Shown: positions 1 through 10,464 of the stretch, piece by piece | How the letters are laid out: each line of letters begins with the position of its first letter | Numbering within the stretch: position 1 is the stretch's first letter | DNA from: Legionella cincinnatiensis | Lineage (GTDB): Bacteria; Pseudomonadota; Gammaproteobacteria; Legionellales; Legionellaceae | Reading direction: 5' to 3' | DNA length: 64,000 nt | Assembly (NCBI RefSeq): GCF_900452415.1 | Contig: NZ_UGNX01000001.1 | Coordinates: 310,001-374,000 of the forward strand | Notes under the pieces: model-generated | What the model was told of the DNA's origin: nothing | Seen by the model: the letters and a program-made list of their open reading frames with translations, nothing else | The model's database searches: none | Translations under genes and position numbers: made by a program

Positions 1-744
1 GTTAAATTAAGTGAATATAAATTATTAGATGCTTATCTAATACAATTACAAAAGATCAAGGTGATTAGGAAGAAAATTAATGATTACACTCTTGTAGCCA
101 TGTCACAAGAAGATTTGCAACAGTTGGAATTAATACTTTCTATGTTGCAAAAGCGCTTTATGTTTCTTGCAGTAGCCAGTAAGCAATTTGATGAGGCTTT
201 AAATAGTAAGAATGTGCAAATGATCAAGACCGCTATTTCTGGAGTATCTGCACTGTTTTTTTTTGGTAGTGGTTTTTTTGCAGGACAATCTGTTGCTCTT
301 TTTATTGCAAGCCTTATTCTGGATTCAGTACTTCCCACTTTTTGGCCGATAATTGTTTTTAGTGCGCTTGTGGGATTAGCAGCACTTAGTATTTATTGGT
401 ATGTTGAGCGTCCTGGATTAGAAAAATTAGTGACTAATTGGTTTGGATTGAATGAGGAAAACGTACAACAATTATGTGATAAAAATTCATTGAACAAAGA
501 GATAAAGAAATTAGCAAGTTTAAAAGAAAAAGTGATTAGCACCGCAAGAATCACTAAAAAACTTGCACAATTAGAGCAGGAAATCAATAGCAACGAACCA
601 TTGGCTTTGGAGACAACTCCTAATAAAGCTGTGGCTGAGCTACGAGTAAGTACCAATTTTTATTCTTTCCTTAAATCTCCTGTTTCAGCAACTGCTCATG
701 AAAAGCAAGATTTTAATGAGGCGATGTCTTGTGGGGTGATGTAG
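1..744 (+). CDS. Hypothetical membrane protein with coiled coil, 5' partial
   Basis: The reading frame is open from base 1, so the GTG at 61 is probably not the start and the gene begins outside the window. About 247 residues are visible. There is a helical, charged N-terminal part, then two or three hydrophobic segments (roughly residues 78-134 of the visible part, rich in F, L and A, with a WYVERP end), then a Lys/Glu-rich helical stretch likely to form a coiled coil, and a Ser/Thr-rich tail ending in CGVM. I recognise no family. Architecture of membrane hairpin plus coiled coil is common among Legionella-specific proteins, including secreted effectors, but nothing here proves secretion. 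It converges with hda, separated by 27 bases. Confidence 0.7.
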   Translation, partial: VKLSEYKLLDAYLIQLQKIKVIRKKINDYTLVAMSQEDLQQLELILSMLQKRFMFLAVASKQFDEALNSKNVQMIKTAISGVSALFFFGSGFFAGQSVALFIASLILDSVLPTFWPIIVFSALVGLAALSIYWYVERPGLEKLVTNWFGLNEENVQQLCDKNSLNKEIKKLASLKEKVISTARITKKLAQLEQEINSNEPLALETTPNKAVAELRVSTNFYSFLKSPVSATAHEKQDFNEAMSCGVM

Positions 745-771
745 TTTGAAAACTCATGTTAGAGCAAATCA

Positions 772-1464
772 TTAAATATTTAAAGTACCCTTTACAAAGG
801 GAATCGTTATTTTTCGCTGTGCTTCAAGAGAGGCATCATCCAGACGATTAAGTATATGATGTAGATCATGCATATTTCTCGAGCATCTATTAAGCAGAAA
901 TTGACCAACACTATCTGGTAAATCAAATCCTCGTTTTAATGCATGGTGTTTTAACGTATTAATTTTATCTTCATCATCGAGCTCCATTAATTGAATGACT
1001 AAGCCCCAACTTAATCTGGAACGTAAGTCTGCAAGCTGAATAGGAAGGTTTGTCGGTGCTTGGTTTCCAGAAATAATTAAAATACTTCTCTCTGTATCTT
1101 TGATTTTATTATACAAATGAAATAACGCCTCCTCCCAAATCGGATCTGTAGCAATAATATGAATGTCATCTATACAGATTAATGTTTGCTCTTCAATACC
1201 CTCTATAGTTTGTGGCCCCCACTCTTTAAGGAGCGTCAAGGGAAGATAGATTGCCGATTGAGTTGAGTTGACTTCTTGACAGCATGCTTGTAATAAATGT
1301 GATTTGCCACTTCCAGAAACACCCCAGAGATAAAGTAATCGATTTTCTCTGTAATTTAGCATGTTCTCCAATTGTTGTTGCAGCAGCTTATTATTTCCCC
1401 AATTAAAATCTTCCAGGCTTGCTTGATTGTTTAATTTTATAGCTAAAGCTAACTGCTTATTCAT
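772..1464 (-). CDS. hda: DnaA regulatory inactivator Hda
   Basis: Hda is a AAA+ DnaA paralogue that, with the DNA-loaded sliding clamp, stimulates ATP hydrolysis by DnaA and so prevents re-initiation of replication. The 230-residue product (E. coli about 233) has a Walker A motif GVSGSGKSH, a Walker B ICIDDIH and a sensor/arginine region LADLRSRLSWG. Near the N-terminus QLALAI resembles the clamp-binding motif of the family. An upstream ATG at 1509 exists, but the ATG at 1464 overlaps the pgsA stop as ATGA and gives the family's usual N-terminus, so I chose it. Translational coupling to pgsA is likely. Confidence 0.93.
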   Translation of the reverse strand: MNKQLALAIKLNNQASLEDFNWGNNKLLQQQLENMLNYRENRLLYLWGVSGSGKSHLLQACCQEVNSTQSAIYLPLTLLKEWGPQTIEGIEEQTLICIDDIHIIATDPIWEEALFHLYNKIKDTERSILIISGNQAPTNLPIQLADLRSRLSWGLVIQLMELDDEDKINTLKHHALKRGFDLPDSVGQFLLNRCSRNMHDLHHILNRLDDASLEAQRKITIPFVKGTLNI

Positions 1465-2021
1465 TTTGACAGTTCTTTTTTGGGCCATGCTTTTCTGCCC
1501 CAGGTCCAAAGATAATCAATGTAGGTAATTACTGTAGTTATTGTTGTCAAACAGATTAATGTGGTTAATAAATAGACGGGGAAGGCAAAATAAGCCAATT
1601 CAAAGAGGCATGAAGTCACTAAAGTGAGCTGCAATGCTGTATTGATTTTGCTTAGAACCGTGGGTTGAAACTCTAGTTTTTGGCGAATAAAGTGGTACCA
1701 GGCTACTACCCCTAGAGAAATAGTTAAATCTCTAAGAAAAACTAATGCAACTAACCACCAAGGCAGTACGCCTATTAATGCTAATGAAATAAAGCTGGAA
1801 GCGATTAATAATTTATCGGCTAAAGGGTCGACAAAGGACCCAAAAAAACTTTGCCAGTTAAAGCTTCTCGCTAAAAAACCATCTAAACCATCACTAAGAC
1901 CAGCCAGAATAAATAAGTAAAAAGCAATAATATATTCATGAACATATAAATAGAATAAAAAAGGAACGATTAATAGTAAGCGCAATAAAGTAAGCGCATT
2001 TGGTATATATTTTAATATCAT
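1461..2021 (-). CDS. pgsA: CDP-diacylglycerol--glycerol-3-phosphate 3-phosphatidyltransferase
   Basis: This inner-membrane enzyme joins CDP-diacylglycerol and glycerol-3-phosphate to give phosphatidylglycerol phosphate, the committed step to phosphatidylglycerol and cardiolipin. The 186-residue product has the CDP-alcohol phosphotransferase signature: DGLDGFLAR, then G-x3-D-x3-D in GSFVDPLADK (around residues 44-70), with several hydrophobic segments on either side. Its length fits the family (E. coli 182). Its TGA stop overlaps the hda ATG. PgsA and CLS-like relatives share the signature, but the N-terminus ILKYIPNALTLLRLLL is typical of PgsA. Confidence 0.93.
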   Translation of the reverse strand: MILKYIPNALTLLRLLLIVPFLFYLYVHEYIIAFYLFILAGLSDGLDGFLARSFNWQSFFGSFVDPLADKLLIASSFISLALIGVLPWWLVALVFLRDLTISLGVVAWYHFIRQKLEFQPTVLSKINTALQLTLVTSCLFELAYFAFPVYLLTTLICLTTITTVITYIDYLWTWGRKAWPKKELSK

Positions 2022-2153
2022 AGGCCATACGATAATTTAATTACCCCTTATTTCGTCCAGTACCTTGCTAAATCAAAGATAAGATTGACTCTGGAAGGGA
2101 ATATGTTATTTGCCAATTAGTAAGGTCTAGTGTATACAATACTTAGGGTTCTG

Positions 2154-2429
2154 TCACTTATGTTTCTCTTCATTTTTACGATACATAATGACTGTGTTAC
2201 CAATCATTTGTATGAATTCGGCCTGTAATTGATGACACAATTCATGAGCCATGATAAGTCGGTCTTCTTTTTCTGCGCCATTTATTTTTACTTTGATGAG
2301 CTCATGTGAATGTAAGGCAACATCCGTTTCCGCAATCACTGCTTCAGTTAAGCCCTTGGCACCAAGAAGGACAACTGGTTTTAGATGATGAGCTTTAGCT
2401 TTAAGTGATTTTTTTTGTGAAGTATCCAC
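2154..2429 (-). CDS. yhbY: Ribosome-associated CRM-domain RNA-binding protein YhbY
   Basis: Single CRM domain protein of about 91 residues that associates with the large ribosomal subunit precursor in E. coli. The sequence shows the CRM core: LKPVVLLGAKGLTEAV with the GxxG-type loop, then HELIKVKI and a C-terminal IGNTVIMYR strand. An ATG at 2456 would add nine residues, but the GTG at 2429 has an AGGA motif nine bases upstream and matches the family's N-terminus, so I prefer it. It is divergent from rlmE, an arrangement also seen in E. coli (yhbY/rlmE). Confidence 0.9.
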   Translation of the reverse strand: MDTSQKKSLKAKAHHLKPVVLLGAKGLTEAVIAETDVALHSHELIKVKINGAEKEDRLIMAHELCHQLQAEFIQMIGNTVIMYRKNEEKHK

Positions 2430-2571
2430 TGTAATAATCCTAAAATAATTTCCCAATTAACCTAAGTCATTTGGAGGTTAAATGATAAAATGGCAAATTA
2501 TTGCACGTTTTGCTGGGAAAAGGTAGTGAAATTCAGTATGATAAGGCATATTGAAATCGATATAAAAATTT

Positions 2572-3192
2572 ATGAAGCGTACTAAAAGCAGTAAGCGCTG
2601 GCTGCAAGAACACTTTGATGATGTTTATGTAAAAAAAGCACAAGCAGAAGGTTATCGCAGTCGTGCTGTCTACAAGTTAAAAGAAGTAGATGATAAGGAG
2701 TCATTACTTAAACCAGGAATGACTGTAGTTGATCTTGGTGCTGCTCCAGGGGGGTGGACTCAGTATATTTCTGAGCAATTGAAAGGTTGCGGACGTATTA
2801 TCGCTTTAGATATCTTGCCCATGGATGCTCTACCGGATGTGGATTTTATTCTTGGTGATTTTCGAGAAGAAGAGGTATTGCAAAAGTTAATGAATTTGAT
2901 TCCTGAACATAGCGTGGACTTGTTATTATCAGATATGGCCCCAAATATGAGTGGAAGTAAAGCGATTGATATTCCAAGAGCAATGTATTTGGCGGAGCTT
3001 GCTTTTGATTTTGCTGAAAAAATGTTAAAACCTGGTGGTGCTATGTTAATTAAAGTTTTTCATGGTTCAGGTTTTGATGATTTAGTAAAACAAGCAAGAT
3101 CTTTTTTTGAAAAAGTAGTTATTCGTAAGCCATTGGCTTCACGTGCTCGTTCAAAAGAAACCTATTTGCTGGCAAAGGGATACAATTTATAG
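2572..3192 (+). CDS. rlmE: 23S rRNA (uridine-2'-O)-methyltransferase RlmE (FtsJ/RrmJ)
   Basis: Methylates the 2'-hydroxyl of U2552 in the A loop of 23S rRNA using S-adenosylmethionine, a late step in 50S maturation. The 206-residue product (E. coli 209) has the SAM-binding motif [11 protein letters not shown] (about residues 55-65) and the catalytic K-D-K-E set: Lys in YKLKEVD, Asp in LLSDMAPN, Lys in [11 protein letters not shown] and Glu in SKETYL. It lies directly upstream of ftsH, the arrangement that gave the family its FtsJ name. Confidence 0.95.
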   Translation: MKRTKSSKRWLQEHFDDVYVKKAQAEGYRSRAVYKLKEVDDKESLLKPGMTVVDLGAAPGGWTQYISEQLKGCGRIIALDILPMDALPDVDFILGDFREEEVLQKLMNLIPEHSVDLLLSDMAPNMSGSKAIDIPRAMYLAELAFDFAEKMLKPGGAMLIKVFHGSGFDDLVKQARSFFEKVVIRKPLASRARSKETYLLAKGYNL

Positions 3193-3259
3193 TAACTTTA
3201 TGATCTAATAATTTCGATTGCACAATATAAAGCAGTTCGTCACTAACGAGGTTAATACT

Positions 3260-5185
3260 TTGAACGACATGGTTAAGAATTTATTTTTATGGCTGATTAT
3301 AGCAATAGTTCTTGTTTCAGTTTTCAGTAATTTCGGCCCTCGAAACTCGGTTGCTGAGAAACTTTCTTACAGCCAGTTTTTGAAAGAAGTTGATCAAGGT
3401 ATGGTCAATTCAGTCACCATTGAAGATGATAAAATCATCAAAGGAATCACCAAAAATAATAAGCGTTTTGTAACTTACATGCCTATGCAAGATAATGCTC
3501 TACTTGGTGAATTGTTAAAAAGTAAAGTAGAGGTAAGTGGTCAGGAAAAGCAACAAGAAAGTTTCCTCCTGCATTTATTTATCAACTGGTTTCCGATGTT
3601 GCTTCTCATTGGTGTTTGGGTCTTTTTTATGCGTCAAATGCAAGGAGGTGGGGGCCGAGGTGCTATGTCTTTTGGGCGATCGCGCGCGCGCCTGCTTGGT
3701 GAAGATCAAGTTAAAGTCACTTTTGCAGATGTTGCCGGAGTTGATGAAGCCAAAGAAGAAGTTAAAGAATTGGTTGATTTTTTGCGCGACCCTACCAAAT
3801 TTCAAAATCTTGGTGGACGCATTCCCCGTGGTGTGCTCCTCGTTGGTTCTCCCGGAACTGGTAAAACACTCTTAGCGAGAGCCGTTGCCGGTGAAGCAAA
3901 AGTTCCTTTTTTCACGATTTCAGGTTCTGATTTTGTCGAGATGTTTGTTGGGGTAGGAGCCTCTCGTGTTCGTGATATGTTTGAGCAAGCAAAAAAACAT
4001 GCACCTTGCATTATTTTCATCGATGAAATCGACGCTGTAGGGCGTCATAGAGGAGCAGGGCTCGGGGGGGGGCATGATGAGCGTGAACAAACCCTGAACC
4101 AATTGCTTGTTGAAATGGATGGTTTTGAAGGCAATGAAGGTGTTATTGTTGTTGCTGCAACCAACCGTCCAGATGTTTTGGATCCTGCATTATTACGTCC
4201 AGGGCGTTTTGACCGCCAAGTGGTAGTACCTTTGCCTGACATACGAGGACGAGAGCAAATATTAAGAGTACATTTGCAAAAAACTCCCGTAGATACCAAT
4301 GTAGATGTGATGGCCATTGCTCGAGGAACTCCTGGGTTTTCTGGCGCTGATTTAGCAAATCTCGTTAATGAAGCTGCTTTATTTGCCGCACGAGCGAATA
4401 AACGTAAAGTCAGTATGATTGAGTTGGATAATGCAAAAGATAAAATCATGATGGGAGCTGAACGACGCTCCATGGTGATGGATGATAATGAGAAAAAGTT
4501 AACCGCATACCACGAAGCAGGACATGCGATTGTAGGTTTATGTGTACCAGAACATGACCCTGTTTATAAGGTATCTATTATTCCTCGTGGACGTGCCCTC
4601 GGTGTGACTATGTTTCTACCAGAGCAAGACAGATATAGCCATAGTAAACGTCGCTTAGAAAGCCAATTATCTAGCTTATTTGGCGGACGAATTGCTGAAG
4701 AGCTTATTTTTGGTCCAGAGAGTGTGACTACAGGTGCTTCAAATGACATTATGCGTTCTACTGAAATAGCGCGTAAAATGGTTACTACTTGGGGGTTATC
4801 GACTTTGGGACCGCTTACTTTTGGTGAAGAAGAAGAAGAGGTATTCTTAGGTCGATCTATGAATAAACATAAAGAAATGTCAGACCGGACGGCACAACAG
4901 ATTGATGATGAAGTTCGGGCAATTATTGATAGAAACTATAAGCGAGCCAAGGAAATTCTGGTTACTAATATGGATAAACTCCATTTAATGGCTCAAAGCT
5001 TAATAAAATATGAAACTATAGATTTCCAACAAATCCAAGAAATTATGTCAGGTAAAGAGCCTTCGCCACCACAAGACTGGGGTTCATCAAAACCTTTAGA
5101 TGGTTCTGACACGCTGAATCATAATAAATTGTCTGAAAAACCAACCGATCCTGAAGTAATAGTAAATCCTGCTGAAGAGCACTGA
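3260..5185 (+). CDS. ftsH: ATP-dependent zinc metalloprotease FtsH
   Basis: Membrane-anchored AAA+ protease that degrades misassembled membrane proteins and short-lived regulators such as LpxC and sigma-32. It has two N-terminal transmembrane segments flanking a periplasmic domain, Walker A GSPGTGKT, Walker B IIFIDEID, the second region of homology around RPGRFDRQ and the zinc site HEAGH. The long reading frame begins at a TTG at 3218, but GAGG at 3248-3251 is correctly spaced for a TTG at 3260 ([11 protein letters not shown]); the ATG at 3269 also fits the E. coli N-terminus. With the 3260 start it is 641 residues (E. coli 644). The tail after about residue 600 is polar and Pro/Ser-rich. Confidence 0.95.
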   Translation: MNDMVKNLFLWLIIAIVLVSVFSNFGPRNSVAEKLSYSQFLKEVDQGMVNSVTIEDDKIIKGITKNNKRFVTYMPMQDNALLGELLKSKVEVSGQEKQQESFLLHLFINWFPMLLLIGVWVFFMRQMQGGGGRGAMSFGRSRARLLGEDQVKVTFADVAGVDEAKEEVKELVDFLRDPTKFQNLGGRIPRGVLLVGSPGTGKTLLARAVAGEAKVPFFTISGSDFVEMFVGVGASRVRDMFEQAKKHAPCIIFIDEIDAVGRHRGAGLGGGHDEREQTLNQLLVEMDGFEGNEGVIVVAATNRPDVLDPALLRPGRFDRQVVVPLPDIRGREQILRVHLQKTPVDTNVDVMAIARGTPGFSGADLANLVNEAALFAARANKRKVSMIELDNAKDKIMMGAERRSMVMDDNEKKLTAYHEAGHAIVGLCVPEHDPVYKVSIIPRGRALGVTMFLPEQDRYSHSKRRLESQLSSLFGGRIAEELIFGPESVTTGASNDIMRSTEIARKMVTTWGLSTLGPLTFGEEEEEVFLGRSMNKHKEMSDRTAQQIDDEVRAIIDRNYKRAKEILVTNMDKLHLMAQSLIKYETIDFQQIQEIMSGKEPSPPQDWGSSKPLDGSDTLNHNKLSEKPTDPEVIVNPAEEH

Positions 5186-5213
5186 AATTATTAATCATAA
5201 GTGAGAGAAGCAG

Positions 5214-6095
5214 GTGAATTCAAAGCAATTTATGAGTTGGCTTCAACGTCAACTCGTACCCGATAGCCTTTTTGAAAATCCATTAATTATGGGTATATTA
5301 AATGTCACACCAGATTCTTTTTCTGATGGAGGCCAGTTTTTATCAGTGAATCATGCATGTGAACATGCATTTCAATTAATTGCCCAAGGGGTAGACATAA
5401 TTGATATTGGGGGACAATCTACACGGCCTGGTGCACAGCAAGTATCAGTAGATGTTGAATTAAAGAGGGTTATTCCGATAATTGAACAACTTCGGTTTAA
5501 TTCAGATATTTGTATTTCTATTGATACAAATAAACCAGAAGTGATGGAGGCTGCTGTAAATGCTGGTGCTAATCTGATTAATGATGTTTATGCGCTACGC
5601 ACCGACGGTGCACTTGCAATGGCAGCTAAATTGGCAGTTCCCATTTGCTTAATGCATATGCAGGGGGAACCACAAAATATGCAGAATGAGCCTTATTATT
5701 CAGAGGGCGTACTTACTGCAATACTGAGTTTTTTTAAAGAGCGTATCGCAGAATGTGAGCGGCAAGGGATTGATCGCCAAAATATCATTTTAGATCCTGG
5801 TTTTGGTTTTGGAAAGCATATACAAGATAATTTGCTCTTAGTTAAAAAGCTTGATATTTTTGCTTCGTTTGGATTGCCGTTGCTTTTAGGGGCATCACGT
5901 AAAAGCACTATTGGGGCGATACTTGGAAAAGAAGTTAATGATCGTTTAATAGGCAGTATTGCAGTAGCTGTTTATGCTGCATTGAAAGGCGTTGGAATTA
6001 TCCGAACGCATGATGTCGATGAAACAAAACAAGCGCTACATATGATCAATATGATCTGTCGTGCGAATATTACATTCCCTGGCAGTATCGATTAA
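5214..6095 (+). CDS. folP: Dihydropteroate synthase
   Basis: Condenses p-aminobenzoate with dihydropterin pyrophosphate to dihydropteroate in folate synthesis; it is the sulfonamide target. The 293-residue TIM-barrel protein shows the signature MGILNVTPDSFSDGG, then DIGGQSTRPGA (loop 2), SIDTNKPEV, NDVYA, LDPGFGFGKH and the C-terminal IIRTHDV. It starts with GTG after a GAGAGAAGCAG purine-rich site. It sits between ftsH and glmM, as in E. coli. Confidence 0.95.
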   Translation: MNSKQFMSWLQRQLVPDSLFENPLIMGILNVTPDSFSDGGQFLSVNHACEHAFQLIAQGVDIIDIGGQSTRPGAQQVSVDVELKRVIPIIEQLRFNSDICISIDTNKPEVMEAAVNAGANLINDVYALRTDGALAMAAKLAVPICLMHMQGEPQNMQNEPYYSEGVLTAILSFFKERIAECERQGIDRQNIILDPGFGFGKHIQDNLLLVKKLDIFASFGLPLLLGASRKSTIGAILGKEVNDRLIGSIAVAVYAALKGVGIIRTHDVDETKQALHMINMICRANITFPGSID

Positions 6096-6111
6096 ATGAG
6101 AGGTAAGTAGG

Positions 6112-7467
6112 ATGAGTCAGCGAAAATATTTTGGTACTGATGGTATTCGTGGGCATGTAGGACTATCAAATATTAATCCTGAATTCATATTAAAGTTAGG
6201 CTGGGCAATTGGACAAGTATTGGCGAATGGTCATCGTAAAAAAGTAGTTATCGGAAAGGACACTAGAGTGTCTGGCTATATGTTAGAGTCCGCTTTAGAA
6301 GCTGGCTTATCCGCAGCTGGAGTTGATGTCGCTTTATTGGGTCCCATGCCAACTCCAGGCATTGCTTATTTAACGCAAACATTAAGAGCTAATGCAGGTA
6401 TTGTGATCAGTGCTTCGCATAATCTGTTTGAAGATAACGGGATTAAGTTTTTTTCCGCGGAAGGTGGAAAATTACCTGATAGCGTTGAATTAGCCATAGA
6501 AGAAGAACTGGAAAAAAAAATGCAAACAGTGCCTTCTGAAAAATTGGGTAAGGCAACACGAATCAATGATGCAACGGGACGTTATATAGAATTTTGCAAA
6601 TCTACTATTCCCTCTCTAACACGATTATCCGGTTTAAAAATCATTGTTGATTGTGCTAATGGCGCGACTTACCACGTTGCGCCTAATGTATTTGCTGAGC
6701 TTGGAGCTCAAGTTATCTCTATAGCCAATCGTCCTGATGGCTTTAATATCAATGAAAATTGTGGCTCAACATCCCCCGAGTTATTAAGGCAAAAAGTAAT
6801 TAGCGCGGGTGCAGATATCGGCATTGGTCTTGATGGTGATGGGGATCGCACTATATTAATTGACGCAGAGGGTAACATCGTTGATGGTGATCAAATTTTA
6901 TATCTTATTGCCAAAGATAGACACCAACGTGGAGTATTACATGGAGGAGTAGTTGGAACATTGATGAGTAATTATGGCTTGGAACGTGCGTTTAATGATC
7001 TAGGGATCCCGTTTATCCGTTCAAAGGTTGGTGATCGATATGTTTTAGAGGCTTTACACAAAAATGATTGGAAAATTGGGGGTGAACCCTCAGGCCATAT
7101 CGTCTGTTTGGATAAGACTACAACAGGGGATGGGATAGTTGCTGCGTTACAAGTATTATCTATGATGGTCAAGCAAGGTAAAACATTACACCAACTAACA
7201 CAAGGGCTGACTTTATTACCACAAAGTCTTGTAAATTTTAAAACGAATCATGCCGAGCTTTTAGCGAAAAATCCTCAAGTAATTGAAAAAGTTAAGTCAT
7301 TAGAAAAAAGTTTAAATGGTGAAGGTCGGGTTCTATTAAGACCATCAGGTACTGAACCACTCCTACGCATTATGGTAGAAGGTATTAATGAGTCTTTAGT
7401 AAAACAATACGCAAAAAAGCTTTGTGATGATATAAATCAAATTGATGAGCATGAATTCATTAAGTAG
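6112..7467 (+). CDS. glmM: Phosphoglucosamine mutase
   Basis: Interconverts glucosamine-6-phosphate and glucosamine-1-phosphate, supplying UDP-GlcNAc for peptidoglycan and lipopolysaccharide. The 451-residue alpha-D-phosphohexomutase begins with YFGTDGIRG and has the active-site serine in [13 protein letters not shown] (about residue 103), the metal-binding DGDGDR loop near residue 244, the sugar-binding GGEPSGH and the phosphate-binding [10 protein letters not shown] near the C-terminus. A good GAGAGG-type ribosome site precedes the ATG. It follows folP by 16 bases, so the two are probably cotranscribed. Confidence 0.95.
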   Translation: MSQRKYFGTDGIRGHVGLSNINPEFILKLGWAIGQVLANGHRKKVVIGKDTRVSGYMLESALEAGLSAAGVDVALLGPMPTPGIAYLTQTLRANAGIVISASHNLFEDNGIKFFSAEGGKLPDSVELAIEEELEKKMQTVPSEKLGKATRINDATGRYIEFCKSTIPSLTRLSGLKIIVDCANGATYHVAPNVFAELGAQVISIANRPDGFNINENCGSTSPELLRQKVISAGADIGIGLDGDGDRTILIDAEGNIVDGDQILYLIAKDRHQRGVLHGGVVGTLMSNYGLERAFNDLGIPFIRSKVGDRYVLEALHKNDWKIGGEPSGHIVCLDKTTTGDGIVAALQVLSMMVKQGKTLHQLTQGLTLLPQSLVNFKTNHAELLAKNPQVIEKVKSLEKSLNGEGRVLLRPSGTEPLLRIMVEGINESLVKQYAKKLCDDINQIDEHEFIK

Positions 7468-7585
7468 GTTTTGGGATCAATATCATTCGTAATAAGAAAA
7501 GCTTTTAATAAAAAAAATGCAATAAGACTACACATCTTGTTTGAGTTTGGGTATAGTCCGCAGTGGAGAATAAGAGGGTTAATTA

Positions 7586-8335
7586 ATGAGACAGAAAATA
7601 GTCGCTGGCAATTGGAAAATGAATGGTCAGTTACACCAGGTAGTTCAATTAACTAATGAGATTAAAGAGCTACTTCAGTCTGTTAAAAATACCCATGTTG
7701 TAATTATGCCGCCATCAATTTATGTACCGCAAGTAAGAGACTTAGTTGCGGAGTGTAATATTGCTCTCGGGGCGCAGAATGTATATCCAAAGGATTTTGG
7801 TGCTTATACAGGAGAGATATCTGCTCCTATGTTAAAAGATTTTAACTGCCGTTATATCTTGGTAGGTCATTCTGAGAGAAGACATGGATTTCATGAAGAT
7901 GAAAATTTTGTCGCGCAAAAATTCCACCATGTAAAAGATCATGGTATGATACCTGTTCTTTGTGTCGGTGAAACACTAATTGAGCGTGAAAAAGGACATA
8001 CAGAACAAGTAATAACAAATCAATTATTGGCAGTAAGCGAACAAGATAAAAATTGCTTTCGTGATTGTGTAGTAGCTTACGAGCCTGTGTGGGCAATAGG
8101 TACAGGAAAAACTGCATCACCAGAACAGGCTCAGGAAGTTCATAAATTCATTAGAAAGTTAGTTGCAGAAATAAATGATAGCGATGCAGAACAACTCCCC
8201 CTCCTTTATGGTGGTAGTGTCAATGAAAATAATGCTAAAGCACTGTTTTCAATGCCAGATGTTGATGGTGGTTTGGTAGGAGGAGCATCGTTGAACGCGA
8301 AACAGTTTGTGGAAATTGTGAAATGTATCAATTGA
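7586..8335 (+). CDS. tpiA: Triosephosphate isomerase
   Basis: Interconverts dihydroxyacetone phosphate and glyceraldehyde-3-phosphate in glycolysis and gluconeogenesis. The 249-residue TIM barrel shows GNWKMNG with the catalytic lysine, LVGHSERR with the electrophilic histidine, [12 protein letters not shown] with the catalytic glutamate and flexible loop 6, and YGGSVN and GGLVGGASL for phosphate binding. About 118 bases separate it from glmM, room for its own promoter. Its 3' end overlaps the secG start by 13 bases. Confidence 0.96.
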   Translation: MRQKIVAGNWKMNGQLHQVVQLTNEIKELLQSVKNTHVVIMPPSIYVPQVRDLVAECNIALGAQNVYPKDFGAYTGEISAPMLKDFNCRYILVGHSERRHGFHEDENFVAQKFHHVKDHGMIPVLCVGETLIEREKGHTEQVITNQLLAVSEQDKNCFRDCVVAYEPVWAIGTGKTASPEQAQEVHKFIRKLVAEINDSDAEQLPLLYGGSVNENNAKALFSMPDVDGGLVGGASLNAKQFVEIVKCIN

Positions 8336-8652
8336 TATTAATGATTCATGTAATCGTTGCAGTAGTCTTAATCGGCTTAGTACTTATCCAACATGGTAAG
8401 GGTGCCGATGTAGGCGCAGCTTTCGGATCAGGCGCTTCCAATACCCTATTTGGTAGCCAAGGAACTGGGGGGTTTTTGTTTAAGCTAACGGGTGCTTTAG
8501 CGTTGACTTTTTTTGCTACCAGTTTATTGTTATCTTATTTAGTATCTATGCAATATCAAAAAACGGAACCACAAGTAATCCCTCAACAAACAAGTGTACC
8601 GGTGAATTCAATTCCAGTTCCGATTGATGGCAATGATAAAAAGAACAAATAA
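8323..8652 (+). CDS. secG: Preprotein translocase subunit SecG
   Basis: Small inner-membrane subunit of the SecYEG channel that helps the SecA motor cycle. The 109-residue product has two hydrophobic helices (about residues 1-22 and 50-72) linked by a cytoplasmic loop with [21 protein letters not shown], the highly conserved SecG signature. A polar, Pro-rich tail ends KKNK. The start lies inside the end of tpiA, suggesting coupling; tRNA-Leu follows, as in E. coli. Confidence 0.95.
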   Translation: MYQLILMIHVIVAVVLIGLVLIQHGKGADVGAAFGSGASNTLFGSQGTGGFLFKLTGALALTFFATSLLLSYLVSMQYQKTEPQVIPQQTSVPVNSIPVPIDGNDKKNK

Positions 8653-8715
8653 ATTTTTTACTTTGTTTTTAAAGTAAAAAGAAATGGTTAGAAGTAATAA
8701 TAAATAGAAAAACAT

Positions 8716-8800
8716 GCCGAAGTGGTGAAATTGGTAGACACGCCGTCTTGAGGGGGCGGTGGCGTAAGCCGTGCCGGTTCGAGTCCGGCCTTCGGCACCA
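8716..8800 (+). tRNA. tRNA-Leu(GAG)
   Basis: An 85-base class II tRNA with a long variable arm. The acceptor arm GCCGAAG pairs with CTTCGGC before an encoded ACCA end. The D arm has TGGTGAAATTGGTAGAC, the anticodon loop is CTTGAGG (anticodon GAG) and the T arm GGTTCGAGTCC. It lies between secG and nuoA, like leuU in E. coli. Confidence 0.97.
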
Positions 8801-8824
8801 TTTTAATTCGTGCAAGGTAAAAAA

Positions 8825-9181
8825 ATGCTATCTCAATATTTTCCAGTTCTCATTTTCATAATAATTGGAGTCGCATTAGGTTTAGCGATGTTAGGTGCTG
8901 GTAGCCTATTTTCAAAACATATGCCCGATGATGCCAAAAATGCACCTTACGAATGTGGATTTGGTGCCTTTGAAAATGCGCATATCCCTTTTGATGTTCG
9001 CTTTTATCTTGTAGCCATACTTTTCATTATCTTTGATTTGGAAACGGCTTTCTTTTTCCCTTGGGCTTTGGTTCTACGTAAGATAGGTTGGTTTGGTTTT
9101 GCAGGAATGATGTTATTTCTAGGATTGTTAGTTATTGGTTTTATTTATGAATGGAAACGCGGCGCACTTGAGTGGGAATAA
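8825..9181 (+). CDS. nuoA: NADH-quinone oxidoreductase subunit A
   Basis: Membrane subunit of the complex I proton pump near the quinone site. The 118-residue product has three transmembrane helices (about residues 6-27, 62-84 and 89-110) and the conserved loop [12 protein letters not shown], with the cysteine family members share. The frame opens at a GTG at 8810, but the ATG at 8825 has AAGG eight bases upstream and gives the usual N-terminus. It is the first gene of nuoA-N; about 100 bases separate it from nuoB, more than between most other genes of the operon. Confidence 0.95.
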   Translation: MLSQYFPVLIFIIIGVALGLAMLGAGSLFSKHMPDDAKNAPYECGFGAFENAHIPFDVRFYLVAILFIIFDLETAFFFPWALVLRKIGWFGFAGMMLFLGLLVIGFIYEWKRGALEWE

Positions 9182-9282
9182 TTTTAGTGCAAGCATGTTC
9201 ACTTCTGATCGCTTTCTACAGTAGAAGCATACGATTAGAAGGACTCTTTTTTTATTAATATTTAACTGCTTAGAGGCTAGCT

Positions 9283-9759
9283 ATGGCGGTTGCTGAATTG
9301 CAAAAAAATGGCTTTGTGACGACTTCTGTCGAAAAACTTGTTGGATGGGCGCGTAGCGGTTCTATGTGGCCTATGACATTTGGTTTAGCATGTTGTGCCG
9401 TAGAAATGATGCATGCTGGTGCTGCACGTTATGATTTGGACCGGTTTGGAGTTATTTTTCGTCCTAGTCCTCGTCAATCTGATGTGATGATAGTGGCTGG
9501 CACATTGTGTAATAAAATGGCTCCTGCTTTACGCAAAGTTTATGACCAAATGCCTGAACCTAGATGGGTGATTTCCATGGGATCATGCGCTAATGGAGGT
9601 GGATATTATCATTATTCCTACTCAGTAGTGCGTGGGTGTGATCGTATTGTTCCTGTAGATGTTTATGTGCCAGGGTGTCCTCCAACTGCTGAAGCACTAC
9701 TTTATGGAATTATTCAATTACAAAACAAAATCAGGCATAAAAAAATCTTAGAAGCTTAA
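9283..9759 (+). CDS. nuoB: NADH-quinone oxidoreductase subunit B
   Basis: Carries the terminal iron-sulfur cluster N2, which passes electrons to ubiquinone in the peripheral arm of complex I. The 158-residue product has the tandem cysteines in [11 protein letters not shown], then GSCANGG and [11 protein letters not shown], the four ligands of the [4Fe-4S] cluster. Length matches proteobacterial NuoB. Confidence 0.97.
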   Translation: MAVAELQKNGFVTTSVEKLVGWARSGSMWPMTFGLACCAVEMMHAGAARYDLDRFGVIFRPSPRQSDVMIVAGTLCNKMAPALRKVYDQMPEPRWVISMGSCANGGGYYHYSYSVVRGCDRIVPVDVYVPGCPPTAEALLYGIIQLQNKIRHKKILEA

Positions 9760-9780
9760 GATTATCAAAGGTGCAAATAG

Positions 9781-10464
9781 ATGACAAAAAATGATTATTT
9801 GGTTGAACAACTCAATAGTGAATTGACAAGTTACATCAGCACTGTATCTGTCGCTCATGATGAGGTAACCATTGAAGTTGATGCATCAAATCTAAAAGCC
9901 GTAATGCTTGAATTACGTGATTTAGAGGCTTTTTGTTTTGATCAACTTATTGATCTTTGTGCGGTAGATTATTTGCTTTATGGTCAATATGATTGGGAAA
10001 CAGATGCAGCAACAGAAAAGGGTTTTTCTCGAGGCGTTGAGCGCCAAGAAACCAACGCATATACACTCGATAAACCTCGTTTTGCCGTAGTTTATCACTT
10101 GCTTTCAACTAAAAAAAATCATCGTATACGTGTTAAAGTATTTGCTGATGAGTCACACTTAATTGTTCCATCAATACATGATTTATGGAAAGGAGCAAAT
10201 TGGTTTGAGCGTGAAGCTTATGATTTATATGGTGTTTTATTTGAGGGCCACCCAGATTTAAGACGTATCTTGACGGATTATGGTTTTATTGGACACCCAT
10301 TTCGTAAAGATTTTCCCCTAAGCGGCCATGTTGAAATGCGCTATGATGCAAAATCTGAAAAAGTCATTTATGCTCCAGTAGATATTGAGCCTAGAGTTTT
10401 AGTGCCTAAGGTTATTCGTAATGATAACCGTTATATTGGTAACAAAGGTGGCGAAAATGATTGA
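9781..10464 (+). CDS. nuoC: NADH-quinone oxidoreductase subunit C
   Basis: The 30-kDa subunit of the peripheral arm of complex I; it has no cofactor and docks beside NuoD. The 227-residue product shows the family signature [22 protein letters not shown] region (residues about 140-161) and FRKDFPL. It is separate from nuoD, unlike the fused nuoCD of E. coli. Its end overlaps the nuoD start by eight bases. Confidence 0.96.
   Translation: MTKNDYLVEQLNSELTSYISTVSVAHDEVTIEVDASNLKAVMLELRDLEAFCFDQLIDLCAVDYLLYGQYDWETDAATEKGFSRGVERQETNAYTLDKPRFAVVYHLLSTKKNHRIRVKVFADESHLIVPSIHDLWKGANWFEREAYDLYGVLFEGHPDLRRILTDYGFIGHPFRKDFPLSGHVEMRYDAKSEKVIYAPVDIEPRVLVPKVIRNDNRYIGNKGGEND

Noticed and set aside
3247-3268. 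Longer FtsH starting at the TTG at 3218
   Set aside because: GAGG at 3248-3251 is spaced for the TTG at 3260, and the added 14 residues are absent from the E. coli protein.
7471-7656. Forward frame of 61 residues overlapping the tpiA start
   Set aside because: Covers the glmM-tpiA gap and runs into tpiA in another frame; no ribosome site or recognisable motif.
8655-8680. A/T-only hairpin between secG and tRNA-Leu
   Set aside because: Ten-base arms, but only A-T pairs and no T run after the stem; too weak to call a terminator.
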